This document shows, one piece after another, positions 15,134 to 21,967 of a stretch of 22,014 nucleotides of DNA (the first letter of the stretch is position 1; each line of letters starts with the position of its first letter). This stretch comes from Thomasclavelia sp. (GTDB lineage: Bacteria > Bacillota_I > Bacilli_A > Erysipelotrichales > Erysipelotrichaceae): assembly GCA_020024765.1 (NCBI GenBank), contig JAHHTG010000008.1, forward strand, positions 1-22,014, read 5' to 3'. Below the pieces are notes generated by a model. The model worked only from the letters and a program-made list of their open reading frames with translations, was not told where the DNA came from and ran no database searches. The position numbers were made by a program, and so were the translations under genes.

Positions 15134-15646
15134 ATGACAAATAAGAAAATGGCAATCAATGCAATGATTGCGGCAATTTATACAGTTTTAACAATTGCGC
15201 TCATGAACTTTGGCTTTGGCCAAATTCAAATTCGAGTTGCAGAAGTCTTGTGTATTCTATGTGTTTATCGCAAAGAATATATTTTCCCAGTAACCTTAGG
15301 ATGTTTTTTATCAAATCTCATTGGGGTAATGATGGGTGTGGATATTATTGGTTGGATTGATATTTTATTTGGAACATTAGCGACTTATATCAGTTTAGTT
15401 TTGATGTATCGCTTTCGTGATATTAAATGGTTTAATCGTCCAATTTTATCTTATTTAATGCCGGTACTAATGAATGGTTTAGTTATTGGTTCAATGTTGA
15501 GTTATGTCATTATGCCAGACCAATTTTTGATGGGACTAGCAATTAATGGTGGATATGTTGCGTTTGGAGAATTAATTTCTGTGGTGGGTTTAGGTATTTT
15601 ACTTGAGAAGCCAATTGAAAAGATTGTCCAAATCTTAGAAAAATAA
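15134..15646 (+). CDS. queT: QueT family ECF transporter substrate-binding subunit
   Basis: 170 aa and very hydrophobic, with about five to six membrane segments. The start MAINAMIAAIYTVLTIAL, the QIQIRVAEVLCILCVY segment and the conserved GCFLSNLIG match QueT proteins, the S component of an ECF transporter for a queuosine precursor (preQ1 or queuine). It needs the shared EcfA/A'/T energising module, not seen in this window. No queuosine biosynthesis gene lies nearby, so a salvage role is inferred. It is followed closely by the small acidic protein and tmk, and no terminator intervenes. The start has a GAAGGA site 8 nt upstream. Confidence 0.87.
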   Translation: MTNKKMAINAMIAAIYTVLTIALMNFGFGQIQIRVAEVLCILCVYRKEYIFPVTLGCFLSNLIGVMMGVDIIGWIDILFGTLATYISLVLMYRFRDIKWFNRPILSYLMPVLMNGLVIGSMLSYVIMPDQFLMGLAINGGYVAFGELISVVGLGILLEKPIEKIVQILEK

Positions 15647-15663
15647 GAGAGGGTTTGTATTGT

Positions 15664-15993
15664 ATGAAGAAATTTGCACTAGAAGACTTTGAAAAAGTGG
15701 AAAACTTAGAAGATCAAATCGAAGATAATGGTACTTGTATTTTAACAAGCGAAGGTGAAGACAAATTCATCTTACTTGATTACCGTAAATATTCATTTTT
15801 AGAGAAGATGCTTGATGATGAGAATGCGGGTAAACTTCCTGTAATGCCAAGTGAACCACTTGCCATTAAGGTTGTAACGGATGATGATTTATCTGATATT
15901 ACTGAAGAAGAATTTGAAAAAATTAAGGAACAATTAATTGATGCGCTAGAGGCATCTTTGTTTCATAAAGATAGGGGCGGTGACTTGAACTAA
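15664..15993 (+). CDS. Small acidic protein in the tmk operon, possibly Phd/YefM-like
   Basis: 109 aa. It resembles nothing I can name with confidence. The middle, GTCILTSEGEDKFILLDYRKYSFLEKML (residues about 24-51, abbreviated here as a strand-turn-strand-helix), has the shape of the Phd/YefM antitoxin fold, where an xITxxGxxxxxL strand pair precedes a DY helix. The N-terminal FALEDFEKVENLEDQI also suits it. The C-terminal half is acidic (DDDLSDITEEEFEKI) and would be the partner-binding tail. No toxin gene is adjacent, so the antitoxin idea is weak. The ATG at 15664 follows an AGAGAGGG site; a TTG nine bases earlier is in frame but too close to that site. The stop overlaps the tmk start by one base (TAATG), which suggests coupled translation with tmk. 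Confidence 0.7.
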   Translation: MKKFALEDFEKVENLEDQIEDNGTCILTSEGEDKFILLDYRKYSFLEKMLDDENAGKLPVMPSEPLAIKVVTDDDLSDITEEEFEKIKEQLIDALEASLFHKDRGGDLN

Positions 15994-16619
15994 TGGCTAA
16001 GGGATTATTTATTACATTTGAAGGACCAGATGGCTGCGGGAAGACAACTGTTTGCCGTAAAGTTTGCGAAAAATTAATGGAAGAAGGATATGAAATCGTT
16101 CATACTCGTGAACCAGGTGGTGTTGGAATTGCCGAGGAAATTAGAGATGTCATTCTTAACCCGGAAAACACAGCAATGGATGCTCGTACTGAAGCTTTAT
16201 TATATGCTGCAAGCCGTCGTCAACATTTAGTAGAAAAGGTCATCCCTGCTTTAGAACAAGGCAAGCTTGTATTATGTGAACGTTTCGTTGACTCTTCATT
16301 GGCTTATCAAGGCTATGGCCGTGAAATTGGTTTTGATCAAGTTTTAGCGATTAATGAATTCGCAATCGACGGTTTATTCCCAGATTTGACATTATATTTA
16401 GATATTGAAGAAGAAGCGGGTTTAGCACGTATTCAAAACCGTAAGTTTAAAGATCGTCTTGACGTTGAATCACTTGCATTCCATCATCGTGTTAATGAAG
16501 GCTACCAAGAAGTCCTAAAACACTTTAAAGATCGCATTCGAGTTGTTGATGCATCGATGCCACTCGAAGATGTTGTTGCGACAAGTTTTAAATTAATTAA
16601 GGAAATGATCAATGATTAA
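15993..16619 (+). CDS. tmk: Thymidylate kinase
   Basis: 208 aa. It phosphorylates dTMP to dTDP, essential for dTTP supply. P-loop GPDGCGKTT lies at residues 11-19. The TREPGG motif follows near residue 39, and the ERF segment (E96, R97; DRY-like) and FVDSSLAYQG follow. The lid-region RKFKDRLD has the arginines expected for the family. The start overlaps the previous stop. It is first in the conserved tmk-holB-ricT-rsmI group, and the next gene overlaps it by eight bases. Confidence 0.96.
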   Translation: MAKGLFITFEGPDGCGKTTVCRKVCEKLMEEGYEIVHTREPGGVGIAEEIRDVILNPENTAMDARTEALLYAASRRQHLVEKVIPALEQGKLVLCERFVDSSLAYQGYGREIGFDQVLAINEFAIDGLFPDLTLYLDIEEEAGLARIQNRKFKDRLDVESLAFHHRVNEGYQEVLKHFKDRIRVVDASMPLEDVVATSFKLIKEMIND

Positions 16620-17580
16620 AGAACGTCTTGAGGCAAAAGAGCCAATTATTTATCAAAGTTTATTGAACGCGATACGCAAACATCAATTGACCCAATGTTT
16701 CTTATTGGCTGGTCCCAAAAATCCTTTGAAGTTGGAAACAGCCTTTTTGTTGGCGGAAACAATTGTCGAAGGACGGGATGATTTCGCATGCGAGACATGC
16801 AATACTTGTCGTCGTATTCAAGATTTAAACTATTATGATTTAAAATATATCGATGGTAATAATGACTCCATCAAGATTGAAACTATTGAAGCAATGCTCG
16901 AGGAGTTTAATAAAACACCGCTTGAAGCGGCACATAAACAAATCTATATCATTAATAATATTAATAATTCATCAGTCAAAGTTCTTAACGCAATTTTAAA
17001 GTTTATGGAAGAACCACCAAGTGAGAATGTCTATGGGATTTTAATCACAGATCAAATCGATGGTTTGTTACCAACGATTGTCTCACGTTGTCAAACTTAT
17101 ACTTTTAATGCGTTGAATATTCAGGAATTGATGGAACGCTACATGGAAGTTGGCTTTGAAGAACTTGATGCCTACTATGTAGCGAACATCTTTAAACAAT
17201 TCGTAGAAATTGAACCTAATGATGAATACTATCTTCATGCTAAAGACAGTGTCTTAAAGACTCTTGAATTTTTAAAACAACCACGCCGTTTAGCGCCTTA
17301 TTTTAGTGCTGAAGGTTATGGCGTTTATAAGAAGGATGCTGATGGTCTTAAGAAATATATGCAAGATTATCTTTCGCTAATGGTTATTTACTGTAATGAT
17401 GCGATTGATCTTAAAGGCATTAAAGATAATGGCTATGAGAAGGAGCTAGTAACGCTTCGTAATTATCCAATATACGAATTGCTTAAAATCTTCGTAGAAG
17501 CCCTTGATAAAAGCCGTGCAAGCTATGATAAGAAGCTTCTTTTTGACCAACTGGCTTACCGTATTACAAAAATTCTATAG
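16612..17580 (+). CDS. holB: DNA polymerase III delta' subunit
   Basis: 322 aa, the usual length. Delta' is the stator of the sliding-clamp loader. The conserved SRC motif (PTIVSRCQTY, near 164-168) that feeds an arginine finger into the neighbouring subunit is present, as is the LNAILKFMEEPP motif. The Walker A region is degenerate (FLLAGPKNPLKLETA), as in other delta' proteins that do not bind ATP. The zinc module normally has four cysteines; here three are visible (FACETCNTCRR), and I do not see the fourth in the usual place. The start ATG overlaps tmk by eight bases. Gene order next to tmk supports the name. Confidence 0.93.
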   Translation: MIKERLEAKEPIIYQSLLNAIRKHQLTQCFLLAGPKNPLKLETAFLLAETIVEGRDDFACETCNTCRRIQDLNYYDLKYIDGNNDSIKIETIEAMLEEFNKTPLEAAHKQIYIINNINNSSVKVLNAILKFMEEPPSENVYGILITDQIDGLLPTIVSRCQTYTFNALNIQELMERYMEVGFEELDAYYVANIFKQFVEIEPNDEYYLHAKDSVLKTLEFLKQPRRLAPYFSAEGYGVYKKDADGLKKYMQDYLSLMVIYCNDAIDLKGIKDNGYEKELVTLRNYPIYELLKIFVEALDKSRASYDKKLLFDQLAYRITKIL

Positions 17581-17604
17581 TATAATATAAACTAGGTGAT
17601 TAAT

Positions 17605-18789
17605 ATGAATGAAGAACAAACAATTTTTTATATATCGGTTAAATTTGAAACAACCAATAAATCTTATACATTCTCAACAACTGAATCACAAATCTACGTC
17701 GGTAGCCATGTCGTTGTTGAAACTCAATATGGACTTGAATTAGGCGAAGTAGTTTCGCCTTTACGTCTTGAATCTGGTCTTGAACCAAATATCGAAGTTA
17801 AGCCAATCATTCGTAAGGCTACTCAAGAAGACTTACGTCAATATGATATCAATCTTAAAGATGCGGCTGTAGCACTTAAAAAGTGTCAACAAGAAGCTGA
17901 TGACTTAAAGCTTGATATGAATATCATTCGCAGTGAATATACTCTAGATCGTTCAAAAATCACTTTTATTTATGTTGCAGATGAACGCGTAGATTTTAGA
18001 GAATTACTTAAAGTCCTAGCTAATGATTTCCGTTGTCGTATTGAATTACGCCAAATCGGTGCTCGCGATAAAGCCAAGATGATTAGTGGTATTGGACCAT
18101 GTGGTCGTGAACTATGCTGTGCGCGATTCATGAATGATTTCGATATGATTTCAATCAATATGGCTAAGAATCAATTATTAGCACTTAATGTTCAAAAGTT
18201 AAGTGGTCATTGTGGCAAACTAATGTGTTGTTTAAAGTATGAAGACGAAACTTATAAAGAATTACGCAAGGATTTGCCAAAGATTAACTCACAGGTTGAA
18301 TATGAAGGTAATCATTACCGTATTACAAGCATGAATGTCATCGCTCGTAATTGCAAATTAGAGAATAAAGAAACTGCAATTTATATTTCGTTGGATGATT
18401 TATTAAACCACGGTGTCTTCAAAATCAACAATCAAGTTCACAATAGTGAGATGCAAAATAATACAAAGCCAGTTGTGGAAGAAGTTGACGACATTAAGAT
18501 TCGTGAATTAGAAGGCTCTTGTAAGCCTAAACAAGACATTCTTGATGAAGTACGTGAAATTGTCAAAGAAAACAAAGAACGCAAGGAAAAAGCTGAAAAA
18601 GCTAATAAATCAAAGGTTCGTGAAGAAAGTGCTTCAAATAATCATGACAATAAAGAAAAACGTCATTTCAAGAAGAAAGGGAATAAAGAACCAAATCCAA
18701 ATGTGAATGGCAATAACCAAAATCATCGTCCACATAAACCACATCATCACAATCACAACACTAATCAACCTAAGAAGGAAAATGCCTAA
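17605..18789 (+). CDS. ricT: RicT/YaaT-like PSP1 domain protein with long C-terminal tail
   Basis: 394 aa. A PSP1 domain spans the first 150 residues or so and carries the cysteine motifs GPCGRELCC (C166, C171, C172) and HCGKLMCC (C203, C208, C209). In Bacillus, YaaT/RicT with RicA and RicF forms an Fe-S complex that helps RNase Y process mRNAs; RicA and RicF are not in this window. Bacillus YaaT is about 275 aa. Here about 110 extra residues follow. They begin with an acidic and Lys-rich coiled-coil-like stretch and end in a His-, Asn- and Lys-rich low-complexity tail with clustered HHH. The start at 17605 has AGGTGA five bases upstream; a GTG at 17596 is in frame but overlaps that site. A TATAAT just after holB (17581) may give an extra promoter. 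The stop overlaps rsmI by one base. Confidence 0.92.
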   Translation: MNEEQTIFYISVKFETTNKSYTFSTTESQIYVGSHVVVETQYGLELGEVVSPLRLESGLEPNIEVKPIIRKATQEDLRQYDINLKDAAVALKKCQQEADDLKLDMNIIRSEYTLDRSKITFIYVADERVDFRELLKVLANDFRCRIELRQIGARDKAKMISGIGPCGRELCCARFMNDFDMISINMAKNQLLALNVQKLSGHCGKLMCCLKYEDETYKELRKDLPKINSQVEYEGNHYRITSMNVIARNCKLENKETAIYISLDDLLNHGVFKINNQVHNSEMQNNTKPVVEEVDDIKIRELEGSCKPKQDILDEVREIVKENKERKEKAEKANKSKVREESASNNHDNKEKRHFKKKGNKEPNPNVNGNNQNHRPHKPHHHNHNTNQPKKENA

Positions 18790-19643
18790 TGCTTAGACAA
18801 AAAAGTTTTGAAAATGAAAGCTCGACTTTATATTTAGTTGCGACGCCAATCGGCAACTTAGAAGAAGTTACAAGTCGTGCAGTTAATGTGCTTACTAATG
18901 TCGATGTGATTGCGTGTGAAGATACAAGAACTTCAAGAACTTTTCTAGATCACTATGATATTCATACGAAGTTAATTACATATCATAACTTCAATGAAGA
19001 AGAAAGCAGCCGTGGAATTTTAGAATTATTAGATAGTGGTAAAAATATTGCCTTAATCTCAGATGCTGGTTATCCGTTGATTTCAGATCCAGGTTATACG
19101 CTTGTGAATCGTGCGATTGAAGAAGGCTTTAATGTTGTGACGATTTCAGGCCCTTCAGCAGGTCTTCATGCTTTAGTTGCTTCTGGTTTACCAACACGTC
19201 ATTATCTTTTCTATGGCTTCTTAAATGAAAAATTATCGAAAGCTAAAAAGGAACTTGAACAATTGACAACGTTCCCTTATACGATGATTTTCTACGAATC
19301 ACCACATCGTATTGAAGATACGTTACAAGCGGCATATGAAATTTTTGGTGATCGTAAAGCGTGTCTTGCCCGTGAATTAACGAAAAAACACGAAGAATAT
19401 ATTCGTGGGACATTAAAAGAATTCACTGAACTTGAAGATTTACGTGGTGAAATGGTACTTATGATTGATGGTTTCCATCAAGAGGAAGTAGCTGTTGATT
19501 ATGGTTCGATTAAATTGACAATTGATCAATTCATTGCCCAAGGGATGACTTCTAAAGATGCCATTAAAAAAGTTTCTAAAGAACTTGGCATTTCTAAGAA
19601 CGATGTTTATCGTGAATACCATTCGATGACGAATAAAAATTAA
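18789..19643 (+). CDS. rsmI: 16S rRNA (cytidine-1402-2'-O)-methyltransferase
   Basis: 284 aa. It methylates the 2'-O of C1402 in the decoding centre of 16S rRNA using S-adenosylmethionine. The tetrapyrrole-methylase fold is clear: LVATPIGNLE near 17-26, CEDTRTS near 45-51, ISDAGYPLISDPG near 90-103, GPSA near 119-122 and a FYESPHR motif near 175-181. The ATG overlaps the ricT stop (TAATG). Its stop overlaps the stop of the convergent repressor by four bases, and no terminator is seen between, so each message runs into the other. Confidence 0.96.
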   Translation: MLRQKSFENESSTLYLVATPIGNLEEVTSRAVNVLTNVDVIACEDTRTSRTFLDHYDIHTKLITYHNFNEEESSRGILELLDSGKNIALISDAGYPLISDPGYTLVNRAIEEGFNVVTISGPSAGLHALVASGLPTRHYLFYGFLNEKLSKAKKELEQLTTFPYTMIFYESPHRIEDTLQAAYEIFGDRKACLARELTKKHEEYIRGTLKEFTELEDLRGEMVLMIDGFHQEEVAVDYGSIKLTIDQFIAQGMTSKDAIKKVSKELGISKNDVYREYHSMTNKN

Positions 19644-20236
19644 TTATATTCAGTTTTTGCATAGAGAACTTTTCCGATGATTTTAACGGGGAGGCTCTCT
19701 ATTTCTTTTTGGCTAAAGTAACGATTTTCAACTGTTGGATTTGCTGCTTCCAAAATTAATGTGTCATCTTTAAAGATGACTTTTTTAATTGTGACTTCAT
19801 TGCCGACCATGATAACCGCGATGTCTTTATTTTTGACATGATCTGTTTTCTTAACGAAGACTAAACTATTATCCATTATGCCTTCACCAATCATTGATTC
19901 ACCTTTAACCTTAAGGAAGAAATCGCCACGAATATAATCCTGATAAGTTGTTTCTTCCTGACCGAGGTAATTTTCATCAAGGAATAAATCGTAACCCGCT
20001 TTCGCAAAACCTAAGATAGGTTTATTAAAAGTTACGCTTTCACCATTAATGGCACCTTTAACATCAAAACCTACGAGTTCACTTAGCTTGCTTGCAGTTT
20101 CATCTTGAATATTTTTAATCTCGCCACTTAACCAACGGCCGACTGTAGTTTTGGTGATTCCTAAACTATTTGCAATTTCTGTATTATTTGATCCAGTATC
20201 AGCTTTTAAACGTTCAATAATCTCTTTTAATTCCAT
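19640..20236 (-). CDS. HTH-S24 self-cleaving repressor of an SOS-like module (HdiR-like)
   Basis: 198 aa. It has an XRE-type helix-turn-helix at about residues 16-37 (NNTEIANSLGITKTTVGRW) and a LexA-type S24 domain. The Ala-Gly cleavage bond is at A80-G81 (AKAG), the nucleophile is S114 in KGESM and the general base is K151 in VTIKK. All parts for RecA-stimulated autocleavage are present. The HTH is not the winged type of true LexA, so this is more like the HdiR-type repressors that control umuC in lactococci and streptococci. It is divergent from the DinB-type polymerase and likely represses it, and perhaps itself. The start at 20236 has a GAGGGACAAAG site; longer in-frame starts lack one. 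The cell's canonical LexA is probably elsewhere. Confidence 0.88.
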   Translation of the reverse strand: MELKEIIERLKADTGSNNTEIANSLGITKTTVGRWLSGEIKNIQDETASKLSELVGFDVKGAINGESVTFNKPILGFAKAGYDLFLDENYLGQEETTYQDYIRGDFFLKVKGESMIGEGIMDNSLVFVKKTDHVKNKDIAVIMVGNEVTIKKVIFKDDTLILEAANPTVENRYFSQKEIESLPVKIIGKVLYAKTEYN

Positions 20237-20272
20237 ACTTTGTCCCTCTTTATGTTGCCTGTTTACGATACT

Positions 20273-20302
20273 AATATACACCTTTAACCCATCTTTTACC
20301 AA
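20273..20302 (-). promoter_or_regulatory. Promoter of the HTH-S24 repressor
   Basis: Minus-strand TTGGTA (20302-20297), an 18-bp spacer and TATATT (20278-20273). The leader is about 30 nt. It sits beside the inverted-repeat operator. Confidence 0.45.
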
Positions 20303-20306
20303 GTTA

Positions 20307-20337
20307 AAGTTGCGAAAATACTTGAATTACGCAACTT
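20307..20337. promoter_or_regulatory. Inverted-repeat operator of the polymerase gene
   Basis: Perfect 8-bp arms AAGTTGCG (20307-20314) and CGCAACTT (20330-20337) are separated by 15 bp and enclose the -35 box at 20322-20327. The spacing suits a dimeric HTH repressor, and the sequence differs from the Bacillus SOS box CGAAC-N4-GTTCG. Binding by the adjacent repressor is inferred. Confidence 0.7.
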
Positions 20338-20350
20338 CTTTGCATAAAAT
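20322..20350 (+). promoter_or_regulatory. dinB promoter
   Basis: TTGAAT (20322-20327), a 17-bp spacer and TAAAAT (20345-20350). The predicted start is 20357; the ribosome site AAGGAGGG is at 20359-20366. Confidence 0.7.
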
Positions 20351-20371
20351 GATATTGCAAGGAGGGAATTC

Positions 20372-21634
20372 ATGAATACTTGGCCAAGAATTATTGTGCA
20401 TGCTGATTTGAATCATTGTTATGCACAAATTGAAGAAATGAAATGTCCTAAACTTGCAAATATTCCAATGATAGTTGGTGGTGATGAGTCAAAAAGACAT
20501 GGCATTGTTTTAGCGAAGAATGATCTTGCGAAAGCTTGTGGAATTAAAACAGCCGAAACATTAAGAGATGCATATAAAAAGTGCCCAGATTTATTAGTTG
20601 TACCACCACATTATGAAGATTATCTTTATTACACCGAAAAAGTTAAAGATATTTATCGTCGATATACTAATCAAGTTGAATCATTTGGGCTTGATGAAGC
20701 TTGGATTGATTTAACAAACTCACAAAGTCTATATGGTGATGCCATTGAATTAGCTCATAAAATCCAAGAAGAAATTAATGAAGAACTCGGATTAAAAGTT
20801 TCAATGGGAATTTCTTTTAATAAAATTTTTGCGAAACTTGGTAGCGATATGGATAAGAAGAAAGGCTTTATAGTCATTAGCCCTGAAAACTATCGAGAAT
20901 TAATATTTCCACTCCAAGTTGAAAATTTGCTGTATGTTGGCTCTTCGACAAAAAGAAAACTAAATGCACATTATATCTATACAATTGGTGATTTAGCTAG
21001 AACTTCAAGAAGTTATCTTCGTACCATTTTAGGTAAGAATGGCGATATGATTTGGGCTTTCGCTAATGGTTTAGATATTAGTGTTGTCTCATCTGATTCG
21101 CGGAAAGAAAAATCAATTGGTAATGGTGTAACAGCAGTACGGGATTTAAAGACATTTGAAGACTTAAAAATGGTTATTTACGTCTTGAGCGAATCGATTG
21201 CGGCAAGACTTAAAGAAAAACATTTAGTCGCAAAAGAAGTTTCGATTGTGTTGAGAAACTATAAACTTGAAAGTTTTTCAAGACAAAAGGGTTTAAAAAG
21301 ACCATTGAATTTAGCTAATGAAATTGCGGAAATGGCGATGTACTTAGCTTATCGTAATATTCAATGTAAGGATGATGGTAATTTTATGACGCCATATCGA
21401 ACAATTACTATAAGCGTTAGCAAGTTAGAAGAGGTATCATCAATTGTTCAATTAGATTTATTTAACGAAGCAATTAGTCGCGAAAAGGAAACGCGACTAG
21501 AACAAGCGGTTGAAATAATTCGAAATAAATATGGCTTTGATAAAGCGAAGAGATTGATTATGAAGATGGATGAAAGTTTAACAAACTTCAATCCTAAGGA
21601 TGATCATATTATTCATCCAGAAAGCTGGTTTTAG
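20372..21634 (+). CDS. dinB: Y-family DNA polymerase (DinB/Pol IV type)
   Basis: 420 aa. It copies damaged DNA with low fidelity. Catalytic carboxylates D12 (in VHADLNHCYAQIE) and D108-E109 (in SFGLDEAW) are present; Y17 is at the steric-gate position. The KIFAKLGSDMDK motif near 149-160 and the little-finger region follow. A canonical sliding-clamp pentapeptide QLDLF is at residues 360-364, so it should bind DnaN. The start has the AAGGAGGG ribosome site six bases upstream. It shares the divergent control region with the S24 repressor and its stop overlaps the next gene, so the two are translationally linked. DinB is a better label than UmuC from the DLN...YA motif, but the family boundary is soft. 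Confidence 0.92.
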   Translation: MNTWPRIIVHADLNHCYAQIEEMKCPKLANIPMIVGGDESKRHGIVLAKNDLAKACGIKTAETLRDAYKKCPDLLVVPPHYEDYLYYTEKVKDIYRRYTNQVESFGLDEAWIDLTNSQSLYGDAIELAHKIQEEINEELGLKVSMGISFNKIFAKLGSDMDKKKGFIVISPENYRELIFPLQVENLLYVGSSTKRKLNAHYIYTIGDLARTSRSYLRTILGKNGDMIWAFANGLDISVVSSDSRKEKSIGNGVTAVRDLKTFEDLKMVIYVLSESIAARLKEKHLVAKEVSIVLRNYKLESFSRQKGLKRPLNLANEIAEMAMYLAYRNIQCKDDGNFMTPYRTITISVSKLEEVSSIVQLDLFNEAISREKETRLEQAVEIIRNKYGFDKAKRLIMKMDESLTNFNPKDDHIIHPESWF

Positions 21635-21636
21635 TG

Positions 21637-21891
21637 ATGGCACTTTATAAACGGTATATTCCTGTATTTACTTTAATTGGTAAAGAAGGAGAAATTACAC
21701 CTGTGGCGATTGTATGGGAAGACTATCAAGGTCGAAAGACTTACAAGATTGATAAAATCGAAAATATTCGTCAGACCTCAAGTCAAGTTGGTGGTTGTGG
21801 TTTACTATATGAATGCAAAATTCTTGGCAAAAGACGAAAACTTTTTTACGAACGGAATCGATGGTTTATAGAAAGTTTGAAACCATATTAA
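21637..21891 (+). CDS. Small conserved protein linked to the Y-family polymerase
   Basis: 84 aa. It starts MALYKRYIPVFT and has a beta-rich pattern: an EGEITPVAIVWED strand pair, a YKIDKIENIRQ strand, a QVGGCGLLYEC turn and an LFYERNRWFIE end. Small proteins with this look sit right beside dinB in other Bacillota. The pattern may also be related to DUF6504 proteins next to dinB or imuB in actinobacteria, but that is from memory and the link is weak. The exact job is not known; an accessory or regulator of the polymerase fits the linkage. The ATG at 21637 is preferred; a GTG at 21634 overlaps the dinB stop by one base and may be the coupled start. A terminator follows at its stop. Confidence 0.75.
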   Translation: MALYKRYIPVFTLIGKEGEITPVAIVWEDYQGRKTYKIDKIENIRQTSSQVGGCGLLYECKILGKRRKLFYERNRWFIESLKPY

Positions 21892-21912
21892 GGAATCACA
21901 CGATTCCTTTTT
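21890..21912 (+). terminator. Terminator of the dinB operon
   Basis: An 8-bp stem AAGGAATC/GATTCCTT with loop ACAC then T5. It overlaps the stop codon of the 84-aa protein. Confidence 0.88.
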
Positions 21913-21920
21913 ATATACCT

Positions 21921-21955
21921 AAAAATAAAAAAAGAAGAGTTTTTCAACTCTTCTT
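21921..21955 (-). terminator. Terminator of the tRNA-Ala transcript
   Basis: On the minus strand a 10-bp perfect stem AAGAAGAGTT/AACTCTTCTT with a GAAA tetraloop is followed by a long T-run (plus-strand A-rich 21921-21931). Confidence 0.88.
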
Positions 21956-21967
21956 AAACTTTTACAA

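Noticed and set aside
17970..18158. 62-codon minus-strand frame inside ricT
   Set aside because: Antisense to the Cys-rich PSP1 region, whose motifs explain the open reading.
18650..18790. His/Asn-rich end of ricT considered as a repeat or CRISPR-like array
   Set aside because: No regular period or identical units; it is low-complexity coding DNA in frame with ricT.
20151..20375. 74-codon plus-strand frame across the repressor/dinB control region
   Set aside because: It overlaps the repressor gene and operator, starts within coding DNA and would remove the clear promoters.
20372..21634. Naming the polymerase UmuC
   Set aside because: Its DLN...YA start and QLDLF clamp motif fit DinB/Pol IV better, although the repressor pairing recalls HdiR-UmuC.
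21677..21871. 64-codon frame inside the 84-aa gene
   Set aside because: Shifted shadow; the 84-aa frame is coupled to dinB and ends at the terminator.
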